Assembly: GCF_024437735.1 (NCBI RefSeq) | Contig: NZ_JANFQO010000007.1 | Location: 62,001 to 126,000, forward strand | Origin: Tahibacter harae | GTDB taxonomy: Bacteria > Pseudomonadota > Gammaproteobacteria > Xanthomonadales > Rhodanobacteraceae | Length of the DNA stretch: 64,000 nucleotides | Reading direction: 5' to 3' | In this document: positions 8,637-18,122 of the stretch, in pieces | How the letters are laid out: each line of letters starts with the position of its first letter | Position numbering within the stretch: the stretch's first letter is position 1 | Translations under genes and position numbers: made by a program | The notes under the pieces: model-generated | The model's database searches: none | What the model was told of the DNA's origin: nothing | Seen by the model: only the letters and a program-made list of their open reading frames with translations

Positions 8637-9530
8637 TCAGCCCTGCTTGGCCGGGGCAGGCTGCGCGGGCGCTTCCGGCGCCGCTGCGGGAGCACCGGGG
8701 ACGCCCGGCGTACTGCCCTTGGGGCTCTTGAGGTCCAGGATCACCGCCTCGGTGCGCATCTTCTGCATCCAGGCCTCGCTCTGGCGCTGCAGCATCAGCC
8801 GGCGCAGCTCCGCGCTGACATCGGCAAAGGCCGGCGGGGAAACCGGCTTGCTCGCGCTCAGGTGCAGCAGGTGCCAGCCGTACTGGGTCTTGACCGGCAC
8901 CTTGGTCGAGTCGCCGGGCTTGAGGTTCTTGATCGCGCTGATCAGCTCCGGCGCCGGCAGCTGGATCAGGCGCACGTCGGTGAACTCCCGCGCCTGCTTG
9001 GCCTTGTCCTTCCATTCGGCATAGACCGCGGCCCAGTCCTTGCCGCCGAGCAGTCCTTCGGCCGCCTTGAGCGCATCGGCTTCGCTGGCGAACAGGATCT
9101 GGCTGAAGTCGTAGCTCTCGCTGCCGGCCTTGGCCACCTGCTCGTCGTATTCGGCCTTGACCACCTGGTCGGCGATGGGATGGGTGCGGTCGTAGGCCAT
9201 CACGGTGGCATTGGCCACGCCCTGCAGGCGCTGGGCCTCGACCGCGGCGTTGAACTGGGGATCCTTGTCGTAGCCCTGGCGGCGGGCGTAGTTGGCCAGC
9301 AGCACGTAGTCGGACAGTTCCTTGATCGCCGCCTGGCGCTGCTCGGGATTGGACAGGTCCAGGCCGCGGCCGCGGGCGACTTCGTCCAGCAGGGCCGAAA
9401 CCACGGGCTGCTCGTTCACGCGCAGCACGGCTTCGCCGCCGGAATACTGGATCACCGGCGCCTGGCCGCTGTCGCCGGAGGAACAGCCGGCCAGCACGGC
9501 GGCCAGCAGCAAGGGCATCACTCTACGCAT
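8637..9530 (-). CDS. Peptidyl-prolyl cis-trans isomerase lipoprotein, parvulin (PpiC/SurA) type
   Basis: The 297-residue protein is a predicted periplasmic folding catalyst anchored by lipid. It begins MRRVMPLLLAAVLAGCSSG: the lipobox LAGC predicts cleavage and lipidation at Cys15. A SurA/PrsA-like N-terminal chaperone part (about 30-120) includes a YVLLANYARRQGYDKDP segment. The parvulin domain follows (about 140-240), with YDFSQILFASEADALKA, LKPGDSTKVPVKTQYGWHLLHL near its end. The C-terminus is an Ala/Pro-rich tail. It resembles the EpsD/PpiC family sometimes tied to exopolysaccharide or PEP-CTERM loci, but no such genes are nearby, so I leave the role at general envelope folding. Confidence 0.88.
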   Translation of the reverse strand: MRRVMPLLLAAVLAGCSSGDSGQAPVIQYSGGEAVLRVNEQPVVSALLDEVARGRGLDLSNPEQRQAAIKELSDYVLLANYARRQGYDKDPQFNAAVEAQRLQGVANATVMAYDRTHPIADQVVKAEYDEQVAKAGSESYDFSQILFASEADALKAAEGLLGGKDWAAVYAEWKDKAKQAREFTDVRLIQLPAPELISAIKNLKPGDSTKVPVKTQYGWHLLHLSASKPVSPPAFADVSAELRRLMLQRQSEAWMQKMRTEAVILDLKSPKGSTPGVPGAPAAAPEAPAQPAPAKQG

Positions 9531-9698
9531 GGCAACTCCTCTAGGAATTTCTGATCATGTGTCCGCAGCGCGGTTCGTACACTCGGCCGCCGGTCTGCAC
9601 AACCCCGCCGCATGCCTACTCGCAGGCGTCCGGTCGCCCCTTGAATCCAGGGGTTCGGCGCAATCCCGGGCGGGATCCCGGCTTGTCCGGGGGAATGC

Positions 9699-9965
9699 CT
9701 ACTGCTCCTGCGGCGCGCGCGCCTCGATGGCGAGCGCGTGGATATCGGTCTGCATCAGCTCGCCCAGCGCCGCGTAGATCAGGCGATGGCGCGCCAGCGG
9801 CGCCTTGCCGGCGAACTGCTCGCTGACCACGCGCACGCGGAAATGGCCGCGGCCGTCGCGCGCGCCTTCGTGGCCTAGGTGCTTGTGGCTTTCGTCGATC
9901 ACATCCAGCTGCTGCGGCGCCAGGGCGGCCTGCAGCGCGCCGCGGATCTGTTCCAGCCGGGTCAC
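9699..9965 (-). CDS. BolA family protein
   Basis: BolA-family proteins are small (about 80-105 residue) class II KH-fold proteins that bind monothiol glutaredoxins and affect iron-sulfur metabolism and cell shape. This 88-residue product starts at GTG 9965 with GGAAGG seven bases upstream. It has the family signature [23 protein letters not shown] and the [13 protein letters not shown] helix followed by IHALAIEA. The conserved His of the family is present. Its start overlaps the end of yciI by GTGA, so the two are translationally coupled. Confidence 0.93.
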   Translation of the reverse strand: MTRLEQIRGALQAALAPQQLDVIDESHKHLGHEGARDGRGHFRVRVVSEQFAGKAPLARHRLIYAALGELMQTDIHALAIEARAPQEQ

Positions 9966-10261
9966 GGCAGGACCTTCCGGAACGGCTTCACCGTCACGCC
10001 GGCATAGACGCCGGCGGCGACGTAGGGATCGGCCTCGGCCCAGGCCCGCGCGGCGGCGAGATCGGCGAATTCCGCCACGATCAGGCTGCCGCTGAAGCCG
10101 GCCGGGCCGGGATCTTCCGCGTCGACGGCGGGGAACGGACCGGCCAGCAGCAGGCGGCCTTCCGTTTTGAGCTGCTGCAGCCGCGCCAGATGCGCGGGCC
10201 GTGCTTCCAGGCGGCGCGGCAGCGAGCCTTCGGCATCCGTTCCTTCGATCACATACCACAT
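9962..10261 (-). CDS. YciI-like protein
   Basis: The 99-residue product belongs to the YciI family, small proteins of ferredoxin-like fold with an unknown reaction. Family features are MWYVIEG at the start, [24 protein letters not shown] (the His and Arg-rich active-site-like region at about 22-45), the [25 protein letters not shown] element, and a final VKPF. It overlaps bolA by four bases; the yciI-bolA pair is frequent in gammaproteobacteria. The start codon ATG 10261 is the first residue of the conserved MWYVI motif. Confidence 0.92.
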   Translation of the reverse strand: MWYVIEGTDAEGSLPRRLEARPAHLARLQQLKTEGRLLLAGPFPAVDAEDPGPAGFSGSLIVAEFADLAAARAWAEADPYVAAGVYAGVTVKPFRKVLP

Positions 10262-10361
10262 GGTTCAGGTCCTTTCGCAGTCCGGCGCCCGCCGCGGCTG
10301 GCGCCGGCGGCGGGCGAGCGAGAAATGGAACCGGCGTCCCGCGGGGCGCGGAAACGCAGGG

Positions 10362-10381
10362 AATCCGCATTCTAGCGGATT
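10362..10381 (-). terminator. Hairpin downstream of the DGFD-tailed protein gene
   Basis: AATCCGC, loop ATTCTA, GCGGATT form a 7-bp stem about 40 nt after the stop of the upstream minus-strand gene and ahead of yciI. There is no good U-tract, so it is only a possible terminator or processing hairpin. Confidence 0.35.
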
Positions 10382-10420
10382 GCCCCAGCCCGGCTGCGTT
10401 AAAGCCCTGTCAGTATCGCC

Positions 10421-11341
10421 CTACGGGTTCTGGTCGAAACCGTCGAGGAACAGGGTCGGCTCGATGCTGCGCTGGTCGCCATTGTCGGCCGGGTTCAGTT
10501 CCGTCTCCGCCATCGCCGGGTTGAGCGCGGCGCTGGCATCGAGCGTGTTCAGCGGCACGCCGGCCTGCAGCGGAATGTCGGCGAAGAACGTCACCGACGC
10601 GCCTGCCGCCAGCATGCCCGGGATCAGCGTATAGCTCCGGTTGCCGGGCTGGGCCGCCGCGCACAGGCCGGACTGGGTGGACTGGCAGCTCCAGCGCACC
10701 GGCGGCGCATCCTGCGGAGAAACAGCGGTGCGCAGGGTCGGCTGGCGCGCACCGTAGGTGCTGTCGTTGCGGAAGCGGATGCTGCAGCGGACGAAGCGCT
10801 CCTGCCGGTTCTGCGGCGCGCAGGCCACGTCGGTGCGCAGGTCCAGCGGCACGTAGATGCGCTGCTTCAGCAGCACGATTTCGTCGCCGGGCCGGGTTTC
10901 GCTGTCGTCGGAAGCGACGCTGGCGGAAAATTGCACATGATTGCGCGCATCGGCGGGAACGCTCATCTGCAGGAGGTAGTCCGCACTGCTGCCGGCGGCC
11001 AGGCTGTCCGCGAGATTGCACTGCGGGTATTGCGTACCCGCGGTGCAGCCGGCGGCGGCGACGAAGCTCAGGTTGTTCGCCGTGGCGACGGTACGCACGC
11101 GCTGCGCCGCATCCAGGCCGCTATTGGTCACCGTGACCAGCAGCAGCACATCCTGTCCGGGCACCAGGCTGGCGGTGGGGGAAATGGCGGCCGCGATACT
11201 GAGATCGACGCTGCCGTAATACCCCTGCGCCTTGAGCAGCGAACTCCAATCCGGTGACAGCGCGGCCGCGGCGGCGGTGGCCGCAAGCCCACAGGCGAAG
11301 AGCGCGCGGCGCAGGCCGCTGTTGCGTGCATTGGAATTCAT
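10421..11341 (-). CDS. Secreted DUF11-like protein with LFLDGFD C-terminal tail
   Basis: The start ATG 11341 has AGGGA nine bases upstream and overlaps the stop of the membrane-protein gene (ATGA). The 306-residue product has a signal-like N-terminus (RRALFACGLAATAAAAAL), then repeats of a domain with the signature VPGQDVLLLVTVTNSGLDAAQRV and AGSSADYLLQMSVPADA. These resemble the DUF11/conserved-repeat Ig-like domains found in bacterial surface proteins. Cysteines are paired in a way that suggests disulfides in the exported protein. The final residues LFLDGFDQNP carry the [IL]FxDGF[DN] tail also seen on the secreted protein at 41292. Function is unknown. It is translationally coupled to the O-antigen-ligase-like gene. 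Confidence 0.75.
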   Translation of the reverse strand: MNSNARNSGLRRALFACGLAATAAAAALSPDWSSLLKAQGYYGSVDLSIAAAISPTASLVPGQDVLLLVTVTNSGLDAAQRVRTVATANNLSFVAAAGCTAGTQYPQCNLADSLAAGSSADYLLQMSVPADARNHVQFSASVASDDSETRPGDEIVLLKQRIYVPLDLRTDVACAPQNRQERFVRCSIRFRNDSTYGARQPTLRTAVSPQDAPPVRWSCQSTQSGLCAAAQPGNRSYTLIPGMLAAGASVTFFADIPLQAGVPLNTLDASAALNPAMAETELNPADNGDQRSIEPTLFLDGFDQNP

Positions 11342-12486
11342 TGACGTCCCTGATACGTGGTTGAAACAGCGGTCTGCCGCGCCAGTAGCCCCAGCAGCAG
11401 GGCTCCCAGCGTCCACACCCATAGTCGTAAAAAGCTGAGTTCCGTGATCGCGAGCAAAACGAATACGAGCAAGGCCGCTGCCGTCGCACACGCCAGCGGC
11501 TGCTCCTCGCAGCACAGGCGCAGCGCACGGCGCCGCATCGTCTCCGCCAGGGCCAACAGCGCCGCAAGACCGGCCGCACCCAGTTCCGCCAGCACTTCCA
11601 GCGCAAGGCTGTGCGGCCAGGGCGTGAGGCGCGGATCCACCAGGGCGGCGGCCGGCACGGCCGAGGACTCCCGGTAGGCAAGGACGAAATTGTGCAGTCC
11701 CACCCCCAAGGGATGTTCGGCGAAGACGTGCAGCGCCGCCTGCCACAGCTGCAGCCGCGCCAGCATCGACGGCAGCAGCGTCGCCGCGGCCATCAGCGCC
11801 AGCAACGCCGCCGCCACCGTCGCCAGCAGCAGCGGCAGCGCGAACAATCTGACGCCGCGGCGCAGCAGTTCCTGCGCGGCGAGCGCGAGCAGCACGGCGC
11901 CCAGCAGCGTCAGCGAATGCAGCCACAGCGCCAGCGCGAGCAACACGGCGGCGGCCGGCGGCCCTAGCCAGCGCGGCGCGGCGGCGCGCACGAAAGGCAG
12001 CAGACAGGCAGTCCAGGCCAGGTCGTTGGGCACCACCAGCCAGGCCGCGCCGCTATCGCGCACCCAGGCGGCGGGTTCGCCGCCCGGCTGGCGCCACGCG
12101 GCGAACGCAAGCAGCGCGATCTGGGCCGCGGCGGCCAGGCCCAGCGCCGGCGCGATCCAGCGCGCCAGCGCCGGCCAGGCATCGCCGCGCACAAGCAGGA
12201 ACCACAGCGGCACCGCCGCAAGCACGGGCACGCTCAAGGCCAGCGAACGGCGCGGGTCCAGCCCCGCGAGCGAAGCCACGGCCGCCACGGCGAGAAAGGC
12301 CAGCAGCGACCATTCCAGCGCGTCCGGCGCGCGGCTCAGGTCGATGCGGTCGCGCCACAGCGCCAGCGCGGTTGCCAGCACCAGGCAGGCCCAGGCCGGC
12401 CCCAGCGTGACATCGGCGCCCTGCAGTGCGAGAAAGCCGGCGAGGCCTGCTGCACTGGCCAGGCCTGCCCCCCGCAGGCCGGCCAC
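11338..12486 (-). CDS. O-antigen ligase/polymerase-like (Wzy_C) membrane protein
   Basis: This 382-residue protein has about ten hydrophobic membrane segments spread over its whole length. The large periplasmic loop contains RLQLWQAALHVFAEHPLGVGLHNF, which matches the signature of the O-antigen ligase/Wzy_C family (WxxAxxxFxxxPxxGxGxxxF), and a histidine in WPHSLALEVLAELG, the conserved PHS/H element. These proteins join or polymerise lipid-linked glycans in the periplasm. No glycosyltransferase cluster surrounds it, so its acceptor could be lipopolysaccharide or a glycoprotein; either is inference. It sits five bases downstream of lysS and overlaps the following secreted-protein gene by ATGA. 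Confidence 0.75.
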   Translation of the reverse strand: MAGLRGAGLASAAGLAGFLALQGADVTLGPAWACLVLATALALWRDRIDLSRAPDALEWSLLAFLAVAAVASLAGLDPRRSLALSVPVLAAVPLWFLLVRGDAWPALARWIAPALGLAAAAQIALLAFAAWRQPGGEPAAWVRDSGAAWLVVPNDLAWTACLLPFVRAAAPRWLGPPAAAVLLALALWLHSLTLLGAVLLALAAQELLRRGVRLFALPLLLATVAAALLALMAAATLLPSMLARLQLWQAALHVFAEHPLGVGLHNFVLAYRESSAVPAAALVDPRLTPWPHSLALEVLAELGAAGLAALLALAETMRRRALRLCCEEQPLACATAAALLVFVLLAITELSFLRLWVWTLGALLLGLLARQTAVSTTYQGRQ

Positions 12487-12491
12487 GGAAT

Positions 12492-14030
12492 TCAGGCTTC
12501 CGGACGCATGTACGGGAACAGCAGCACGTCGCGGATCGAGGCGGCATCGGCCAGCAGCATGACCAGGCGGTCTATGCCCACGCCCAGGCCGCCGGTCGGC
12601 GGCAGGCCGTATTCCAGCGCGCGGATGTAGTCGGCATCGAAGTGCATGGCTTCGTCGTCGCCGGAATCCTTGGCCGCGACCTGGGCCAGGAAGCGTGCCG
12701 CCTGGTCTTCCGGATCGTTCAGCTCGGAAAAGCCGTTCGCCAGTTCCTTGCCGCCGACGAACAGCTCGAAGCGGTCGGTGATTCCCGGATCGCTGTCGTT
12801 CTCGCGCGCCAGCGGCGAGACCTCGGTCGGGTACTGGGTGATGAAGGTGGGCTGCACCAGGGTCTGCTCCACCGTGGCCTCGAACAGTTCCAGCAGCAGC
12901 TTGCCCCAGCCGTAGGACGGCTTGACGTGGATGCCCTTGCGCGCGCAGTGCGCGGCCAGGGCGTCGCGGTCGCGCAGTTCATGTCCGGCAATTTCCGGAT
13001 TGAACTCGCGCACGGCCTGCTCCATGGGCCAGCGCCTGAACGCGGGGCCCACGTCGATATCGCGGCTTTCCCAGCGCAGCGCCGTGGTGCCCAGGGTGGC
13101 CTGGGCCGTGTCGCGGATCATGGCCTCGGTCAGGTCCATGATCTCGTTGTAGGTGGCGTAGGCCTGATACAGCTCCAGCATGGTGAATTCGGGGTTGTGC
13201 CGGGTGGACACGCCCTCGTTGCGGAAATTGCGGTTGATCTCGTAGACGCGCTCGAAGCCGCCGACGACCAGGCGCTTCAAATACAGCTCCGGCGCCACGC
13301 GCAGGTAGAGTTCCAGATCCAGCGCGTTGTGATGGGTGACGAACGGCCGCGCGGTCGCCCCGCCCGGGATCACGTGCATCATCGGCGTCTCCACTTCCAT
13401 GAAGCGGCGCGCCGGATCTTCCAGCCACTTGCGGATATGGCCGATCACCGCCGAGCGCAGCTTGAACACGCGGCGCGATTCCTCGGTGACGATCAGGTCG
13501 ACATAGCGCTGGCGATAGCGCTGTTCCACGTCGCTCAGGCCATGCCACTTGTCCGGCAGCGGGCGCAGCGACTTGGTCAGCAGGCGCAGGCTTTCCACCT
13601 TTACCGAAAGTTCGCCGGTCTTGGTGCGCGTCAGCAGGCCTTCGGCGGCGATGATGTCGCCCACGTCCCAGCCCTTGAAGGCGGCATAAGTTTCTTCACC
13701 GACCGCGGCCTGCTGCAGGAACAGCTGCAGCCGCGCCGACATGTCCTGGATCTGGGCAAAGCTGGCCTTGCCCATCTGGCGCTTGGCCAGCAGGCGGCCG
13801 GCCACGCGCACGCGGCGCTGCAGGGCATCGATGGCCTCGGCGGACCACTGCTCCTTGTCGGCGAATTCGGCCTGCAGGTCGCCGGCGAAGGCGTCCGGGG
13901 CGAAATCGTTGGGGAAGGCGATGCCGGCGGCGCGCAGGGCCTTGAGCTTGTCGCGGCGTTCGGCGATCAGGCGATTCTCGTCGGCGGCGGACGGGGCATC
14001 CTGGGCGGTGGTTTCGGTCTGGCTGTTCAT
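12492..14030 (-). CDS. lysS: Lysine--tRNA ligase (class II)
   Basis: LysS charges tRNA-Lys. The 512-residue product starts at ATG 14030 ([12 protein letters not shown]), since the upstream in-frame sequence is low-complexity and Arg/Pro-rich. The N-terminal OB-fold anticodon-binding domain spans about 60-190 ([19 protein letters not shown]). The class II catalytic core follows: motif 1 in the [19 protein letters not shown] region, motif 2 [15 protein letters not shown]...HNPEFTMLE, and motif 3 [14 protein letters not shown] near the end. Its neighbourhood (prfB and recJ-rpfE-greA-carBA-dapB upstream) matches the rpf region of Xanthomonas, but rpfG does not follow it here. Confidence 0.97.
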   Translation of the reverse strand: MNSQTETTAQDAPSAADENRLIAERRDKLKALRAAGIAFPNDFAPDAFAGDLQAEFADKEQWSAEAIDALQRRVRVAGRLLAKRQMGKASFAQIQDMSARLQLFLQQAAVGEETYAAFKGWDVGDIIAAEGLLTRTKTGELSVKVESLRLLTKSLRPLPDKWHGLSDVEQRYRQRYVDLIVTEESRRVFKLRSAVIGHIRKWLEDPARRFMEVETPMMHVIPGGATARPFVTHHNALDLELYLRVAPELYLKRLVVGGFERVYEINRNFRNEGVSTRHNPEFTMLELYQAYATYNEIMDLTEAMIRDTAQATLGTTALRWESRDIDVGPAFRRWPMEQAVREFNPEIAGHELRDRDALAAHCARKGIHVKPSYGWGKLLLELFEATVEQTLVQPTFITQYPTEVSPLARENDSDPGITDRFELFVGGKELANGFSELNDPEDQAARFLAQVAAKDSGDDEAMHFDADYIRALEYGLPPTGGLGVGIDRLVMLLADAASIRDVLLFPYMRPEA

Positions 14031-14112
14031 CGCATTCGTTTCCGGTTCGGCCCGCCGGCGGCGGCTTGCACGACGGGGGTAATCGGCCGCCACGGGCGGC
14101 GGCCTGGGCAAC

Positions 14113-14733
14113 TTACTTGGCCGTCGCGCGCTTTACCAATGACATTAGCTTCGCATTGTCCTGCTGGCCTTCACTGAGCTTGGCCGCGCCTTCGGCCGAA
14201 AGCCGGGCGCCGGCGTCGATCAGTACTTCGGCGTTGTCGTATTTGCCCACGATCAGCGCCATCGACAGCGGCGTGAAGCCCTGCGGCAGGCGCACATCGA
14301 GCTTGGCGCCGCCGGCGATCAGGCGCTTGACCACGGCCGGCGTGCACTGCTGCGCGGCCAGGATCAGCGGCGGCATCATGCCGCTGTCGTCGGCGCGCGC
14401 GCCGTAGCGGAACAGCAGATCCAGGGTCTTCAGCACGTCGGCCTCGGCGATGCGCTTGTCCATGCAGGCCGAGACGGCGAATTCCATAGTGCTCTGCGGC
14501 GTCTGTTCCAGCTTGCCGTTGGGATCCACGCCCAGCACCAGCATGGCCTCGACGATGTCGGCCTTGGCGTTGAACAGGTTCACCGGCAGGTTTTCCTGCA
14601 TCACGTCGGTGCCGTCTTCCTCCATCAGCGCTTCGGCCTGCGCGCGCGTCATGCGCGCATCGGCAGGCTGTGCGGAGGCGAAGCCGGCGCAGCCCAGCAG
14701 GACGGCGGCGGCGAGATAAGCGTAGCAACGCAT
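14113..14733 (-). CDS. Exported ankyrin-repeat protein A
   Basis: The 206-residue product starts at ATG 14733, with AAGGAG six bases upstream and a signal peptide [21 protein letters not shown] immediately after. An ATG at 14787 overlapping the stop of the upstream gene is an alternative start but would bury the signal peptide. Two to three ankyrin-like repeats are visible: [26 protein letters not shown] and [26 protein letters not shown]. These helical repeats bind proteins; the partner is unknown. The C-terminal half is clearly paralogous to the neighbouring gene at 14784-15860, so the two arose by tandem duplication. They lie between prfB and lysS. Confidence 0.8.
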   Translation of the reverse strand: MRCYAYLAAAVLLGCAGFASAQPADARMTRAQAEALMEEDGTDVMQENLPVNLFNAKADIVEAMLVLGVDPNGKLEQTPQSTMEFAVSACMDKRIAEADVLKTLDLLFRYGARADDSGMMPPLILAAQQCTPAVVKRLIAGGAKLDVRLPQGFTPLSMALIVGKYDNAEVLIDAGARLSAEGAAKLSEGQQDNAKLMSLVKRATAK

Positions 14734-14783
14734 GCGTTTCTCCTTGAGTGCGAGGCACCGCGCCATGCCTGGCGCGGCCGTGT

Positions 14784-15860
14784 TCATTGGCCGGGCTTGA
14801 TCGCGCGCTTGAGCACGGCCAGCTGGGCCGGATCCTGCGGCTTCTCGAAGAACAGCTGGTCGGCTTCCCCGGCCGTGATGCGCGCGCCCTTGCCGACGAG
14901 GAAGTCGGCGATGTCCCAGTGACCGCCGATCAGGGCCATCTTCAGCGGCGTGAACTGCTGCGCGTTGACCGGATCGGGCTCTGCGCCGCCGGCGACGAAT
15001 TTCTCGATCACCGGCAGCGGACAGGACTGCACCGCCGCCATCAGCACGGTATTGCCCTGCGCGTCGCGCGCATTCACCTGGGCGCCGCGGCGGAACAGGA
15101 TATCCAGCACGTCCAGCTGGCGTTCGACCGGGTTCTTGTTGCTGCAGGCGATCATCGCGCCAACGGTCAGCAGGCTCATGCCGGCCGGCCCCGGCGCGTT
15201 CACGTCGACGCCCGCGTCCAGCAGCGCGGACACCACATCCGGGCGGCTCTTGCCGACGGCATCGCTGAGCGAATCCGCCGATACGCCGACGCTGCGCGTG
15301 CGCAGCAGTTCCAGCGCCTGCTGTTCCTTGGCCGCGTCGGCGGGCCTGGCCGCCGCGCTGCTGCGGCCGCTGCGGCGGCGGCTGTCCTTCCAGTCTTCCA
15401 GCAGGGCGCCGCGGCTGCGGATATAGCCTTTCTGCTCGCTCGTATCGGCGCGGGCAATGGCGATGGCCTCGTCCAGCACCACATCGGACGCATCCAGCGT
15501 GCGCAGCGCCATCAGCGCGTCGCCGCGCAGGCTCCAGCCGGCCTGGCTGCGCGCCACGTCCAGCAGCACCGGCGGCGCCTGCTCGGCGAACCAGGCCTTG
15601 ACCGCGGCCGGGCTGGCGCCGTCGGCGTCGCCGAGTTTCTCTATCGCCGAAATCAGGCTGTGCCGGGCGCTTTCGTCCCTGACCGCACGCAGGTTTCGCA
15701 GCAGCGGTTCAAGATCGCGCTGCGGATCGGCCGTGCCCTGCTCCACCTGGGCCTCGGCCCGCTCGATCAGCTGGGCAGGGCCGGGCGGCTGGCGCGCCAG
15801 GGCCGCGCCGGCCAGGGCGCAGCCCAGCGCGAGGGCAAGCAGGTTTCGCTGCAGCTTCAT
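14784..15860 (-). CDS. Exported ankyrin-repeat protein B
   Basis: The 358-residue product starts at ATG 15860 behind a strong GGAGGAA site. MKLQRNLLALALGCALAGAALA is a signal peptide. Residues about 25-200 are an alpha-helical region without a recognised domain; after a basic, low-complexity linker (DSRRRSGRSSAAARPAD) come ankyrin-like repeats such as RPDVVSALLDAGVDVNAPGPAG and QGNTVLMAAVQSCPLPVIEKFVAGGAEPDPV. The last 90 residues align well with ankyrin protein A downstream. It lies 26 bp after prfB, so it may be read from the prfB promoter. Export suggests a periplasmic adaptor or inhibitor-like role, which is inference. Confidence 0.8.
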   Translation of the reverse strand: MKLQRNLLALALGCALAGAALARQPPGPAQLIERAEAQVEQGTADPQRDLEPLLRNLRAVRDESARHSLISAIEKLGDADGASPAAVKAWFAEQAPPVLLDVARSQAGWSLRGDALMALRTLDASDVVLDEAIAIARADTSEQKGYIRSRGALLEDWKDSRRRSGRSSAAARPADAAKEQQALELLRTRSVGVSADSLSDAVGKSRPDVVSALLDAGVDVNAPGPAGMSLLTVGAMIACSNKNPVERQLDVLDILFRRGAQVNARDAQGNTVLMAAVQSCPLPVIEKFVAGGAEPDPVNAQQFTPLKMALIGGHWDIADFLVGKGARITAGEADQLFFEKPQDPAQLAVLKRAIKPGQ

Positions 15861-15886
15861 GCACTTCCTCCGTGAGTGGCCGCGGC

Positions 15887-17012
15887 TCAGGCGTCGATGC
15901 GCTTGGCGCCGGCTTCCAGGCCCAGCTTGAGGCTGGCTTCGATGTATTCGTCCAGGTCGCCGTCGAGCACTTTCTGCGTGTCGGTGCGCTCCACGCCGGT
16001 GCGCAGATCCTTGATGCGCGACTGGTCCAGCACGTAGGAGCGGATCTGGCTGCCCCAGCCGATGTCGGACTTGGTCGCTTCCAGCGCATCCTTCTCGGCG
16101 TTGCGCTTCTGCATCTCGATCTCGTACAGCTTGGCCTTGAGCATCTTCATCGCGCGGTCGCGGTTGGCGTGCTGCGAACGCTCGGTCTGGCAGGCCACGA
16201 CCACGCCGCTGGGCACATGGGTGATGCGCACCGCGGATTCGGTCTTGTTCACGTGCTGGCCGCCGGCGCCGGAGGAGCGGTAGACGTCGGTCTTCAGATC
16301 GGCCGGATTGACTTCGATGTCGATATCGTCGTCCACCTCGGGCGAGACGAAGATGGACGAGAACGAGGTGTGGCGGCGGTTGTCCGAATCGAACGGCGAC
16401 TTGCGCACCAGGCGGTGCACGCCGATCTCGGTCTTGAGCCAGCCATAGGCGTAATCGCCCTCGACCCGGAACGAGGCGCTCTTGATGCCGGCGACATCGC
16501 CGGCGGAGACTTCCATCAGCTCCGTCTTCCAGCCCTTGTTCTCGCACCAGCGCAGGTACATGCGCAGCAGCATCTCGGCCCAGTCCTGCGCCTCGGTGCC
16601 GCCGGCGCCGGCCTGCACGTCGACGAAGGCGTTGGCCGCGTCCATCTTGCCGGAGAACATGCGCTGGAATTCCAGCTTGTCCACCTTGGCGGCAAGCGAT
16701 TCCACATCGTCGGCGACCGCGAGCGCGGTGCCTTCGTCGGCTTCGGCGACGGCCATTTCCAGCAGTTCGGCGGCGCCGTCCAGGCCTTCGACCAGGCTCT
16801 TGATGCCGTGGACGATCTTTTCCAGCTGGGCGCGTTCCTTGCCCAGGTCCTGGGCCCGTTGCGGGTTGTCCCAGACGGTGGGGCTTTCCAGCTCGCGGCT
16901 TACTTCTTCGAGGCGTTCAGCTTTGCTTTCGTAGTCAAAGATACCCCCTAAGCGACTGCACCCGACCCTTGAGGTCGTCGATGCGCGCGGAGATCGGATT
17001 GGTCTCGATCAT
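15887..17012 (-). CDS. prfB: Peptide chain release factor 2 (programmed +1 frameshift)
   Basis: RF2 terminates translation at UGA and UAA. Frame 0 opens at ATG 17012 and codes 25 residues ([25 protein letters not shown]) before an in-frame TGA at 16935-16937. The T at 16937 is skipped, and the second frame (16936 to 15887) codes 349 more, giving 374 residues, close to the usual 365. The SPF tripeptide that reads UGA/UAA is in [12 protein letters not shown], and the GGQ hydrolysis motif is in [10 protein letters not shown]. No in-frame stop other than the recoding site interrupts it. A 235-bp gap separates it from the divergent secreted-protein gene. It heads a run with the two ankyrin genes and lysS. 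Confidence 0.97.
16932..16951 (-). promoter_or_regulatory. prfB: prfB autoregulatory +1 frameshift site
   Basis: Reading the minus strand, AGGGGG (internal Shine-Dalgarno-like sequence) is followed by TAT CTT TGA C. CTT is the slippery codon and TGA C is the weak stop context, the classical arrangement by which low RF2 activity causes +1 slippage and restores RF2. Spacing from AGGGGG to CTT (three bases) matches the known element. Confidence 0.95.
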
Positions 17013-17247
17013 GGTCGTGGCAATGGTTGAGCGGGGAAAAAGATTGGCAGAATACCAAAACGGGGGGCCCAGCTGGCGATCAGGGCGCTCAGCTGGCCGG
17101 AAAGGGGGCCCGGCCACCCTCCGCAGTCCGGGGCGTCGCAGGAGCGAATCCGTCTGACGCCACGGGCCGGCCGTTGTAGCAGACGGCCTTTGTCGAGCCG
17201 CAGTCACCGCACCATTCCGGCCGGGCCGGACCAACTGGGGAAATGAC

Positions 17248-18030
17248 ATGCTTCGATCTGTTCGTGTGTCCGCCATGATCCTCGCTTTGCTCTGCAGCAC
17301 CGCAGTCCTTGCCCAAGGCACCATTACCGATGGAGCCGCCACGTTTGCCCGCACCGGCACTCCCTTCGACGCCACCCCTACCGGCAACTTCACCGGTGTT
17401 TCCGCGACCACGGTCCAGGACCACCTGTTCGAAGCCGGCTGGTACTTCCGCGTCTCCGGCGACACGCGCGAGTTCTTCTTCCCCGCGCCGTCGACCCAGA
17501 ACTACACCGCCAATACCGCGACCCTGGACTGGACCGACGTCGGTGCCCGCGGCCTGTTCTCCGCGCGAGAAGTGTCGGTCGTGACGAATTTCAACGGCCC
17601 TTCCGGCCGGGTCGAGCAGACCATGACCATCACCAACCTCAGCCAGACCAATCCGCTGGTCATCGACATCTTCCACATGCTCGACTTCGACGTGCAGCCC
17701 ACGGCCGGCAATGACTCGGCCACGCAGATCGGCACCACCCGCATCGGCCTGACCGATCCCGGCGGCGCCACCGGCGAATACGTCGGCATCGGGGCGAGCG
17801 CCTTCATGGTGCGCCCGTTCGGCGGCACCGACCTGGGCGCCGTACTGGACGACGCCGCCGTGACCAACCTCGACAACAGCGGCCTGCCCTTCGGCCCCGC
17901 CGACTACACGTCGGCCATGCAATGGGCCAGCCAGACGATTGCCCCCGCCGCGTCGGCCAGTTTCGTGGTGCAGTTCTCGGTCAATACGACGACGGTGCCG
18001 GTGACGCTGCAGTCGTACTCCGTCGATTGA
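17248..18030 (+). CDS. Secreted protein of unknown function with VPVTLQSYSVD tail
   Basis: The 260-residue product starts at ATG 17248 with GGGGAAA upstream, and has a signal peptide (SAMILALLCSTAVLA-QG). The mature part is rich in Thr, Asp, Phe and Gly, with a beta-sandwich look: TREFFFPAP, RVEQTMTITNLSQTNPLVIDIFHMLDFDVQP. The segment on linear-order 'norm' phrases (FHMLDFDVQPTAGNDSA) resembles secreted repeat-less proteins seen in planctomycetes and xanthomonads, but I cannot name a family. The last residues VPVTLQSYSVD share the P-V-x-L-x-x-[FY]-x-V-[DE] pattern with the proteins at 496 and 30330. It is a single-gene unit with a strong intrinsic terminator directly after it. Confidence 0.8.
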   Translation: MLRSVRVSAMILALLCSTAVLAQGTITDGAATFARTGTPFDATPTGNFTGVSATTVQDHLFEAGWYFRVSGDTREFFFPAPSTQNYTANTATLDWTDVGARGLFSAREVSVVTNFNGPSGRVEQTMTITNLSQTNPLVIDIFHMLDFDVQPTAGNDSATQIGTTRIGLTDPGGATGEYVGIGASAFMVRPFGGTDLGAVLDDAAVTNLDNSGLPFGPADYTSAMQWASQTIAPAASASFVVQFSVNTTTVPVTLQSYSVD

Positions 18031-18037
18031 AGACTCG

Positions 18038-18068
18038 CCCTCCCCTGGCTCGCCTGGGGAGGGTTTTT
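18038..18068 (+). terminator. Intrinsic terminator after the secreted-protein gene
   Basis: CCCTCCCC (18038-18045), a 10-base loop, GGGGAGGG (18056-18063), then TTTTT. The 8-bp all-GC/AT perfect stem plus T-tract starts 8 bases after the stop codon, so it ends transcription of the 17248 gene. Confidence 0.93.
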
Positions 18069-18122
18069 CCGGTTTCATACGACAGCCTGGGTATCCATGG
18101 CGAGCACGGCCATGGGTAGCGC

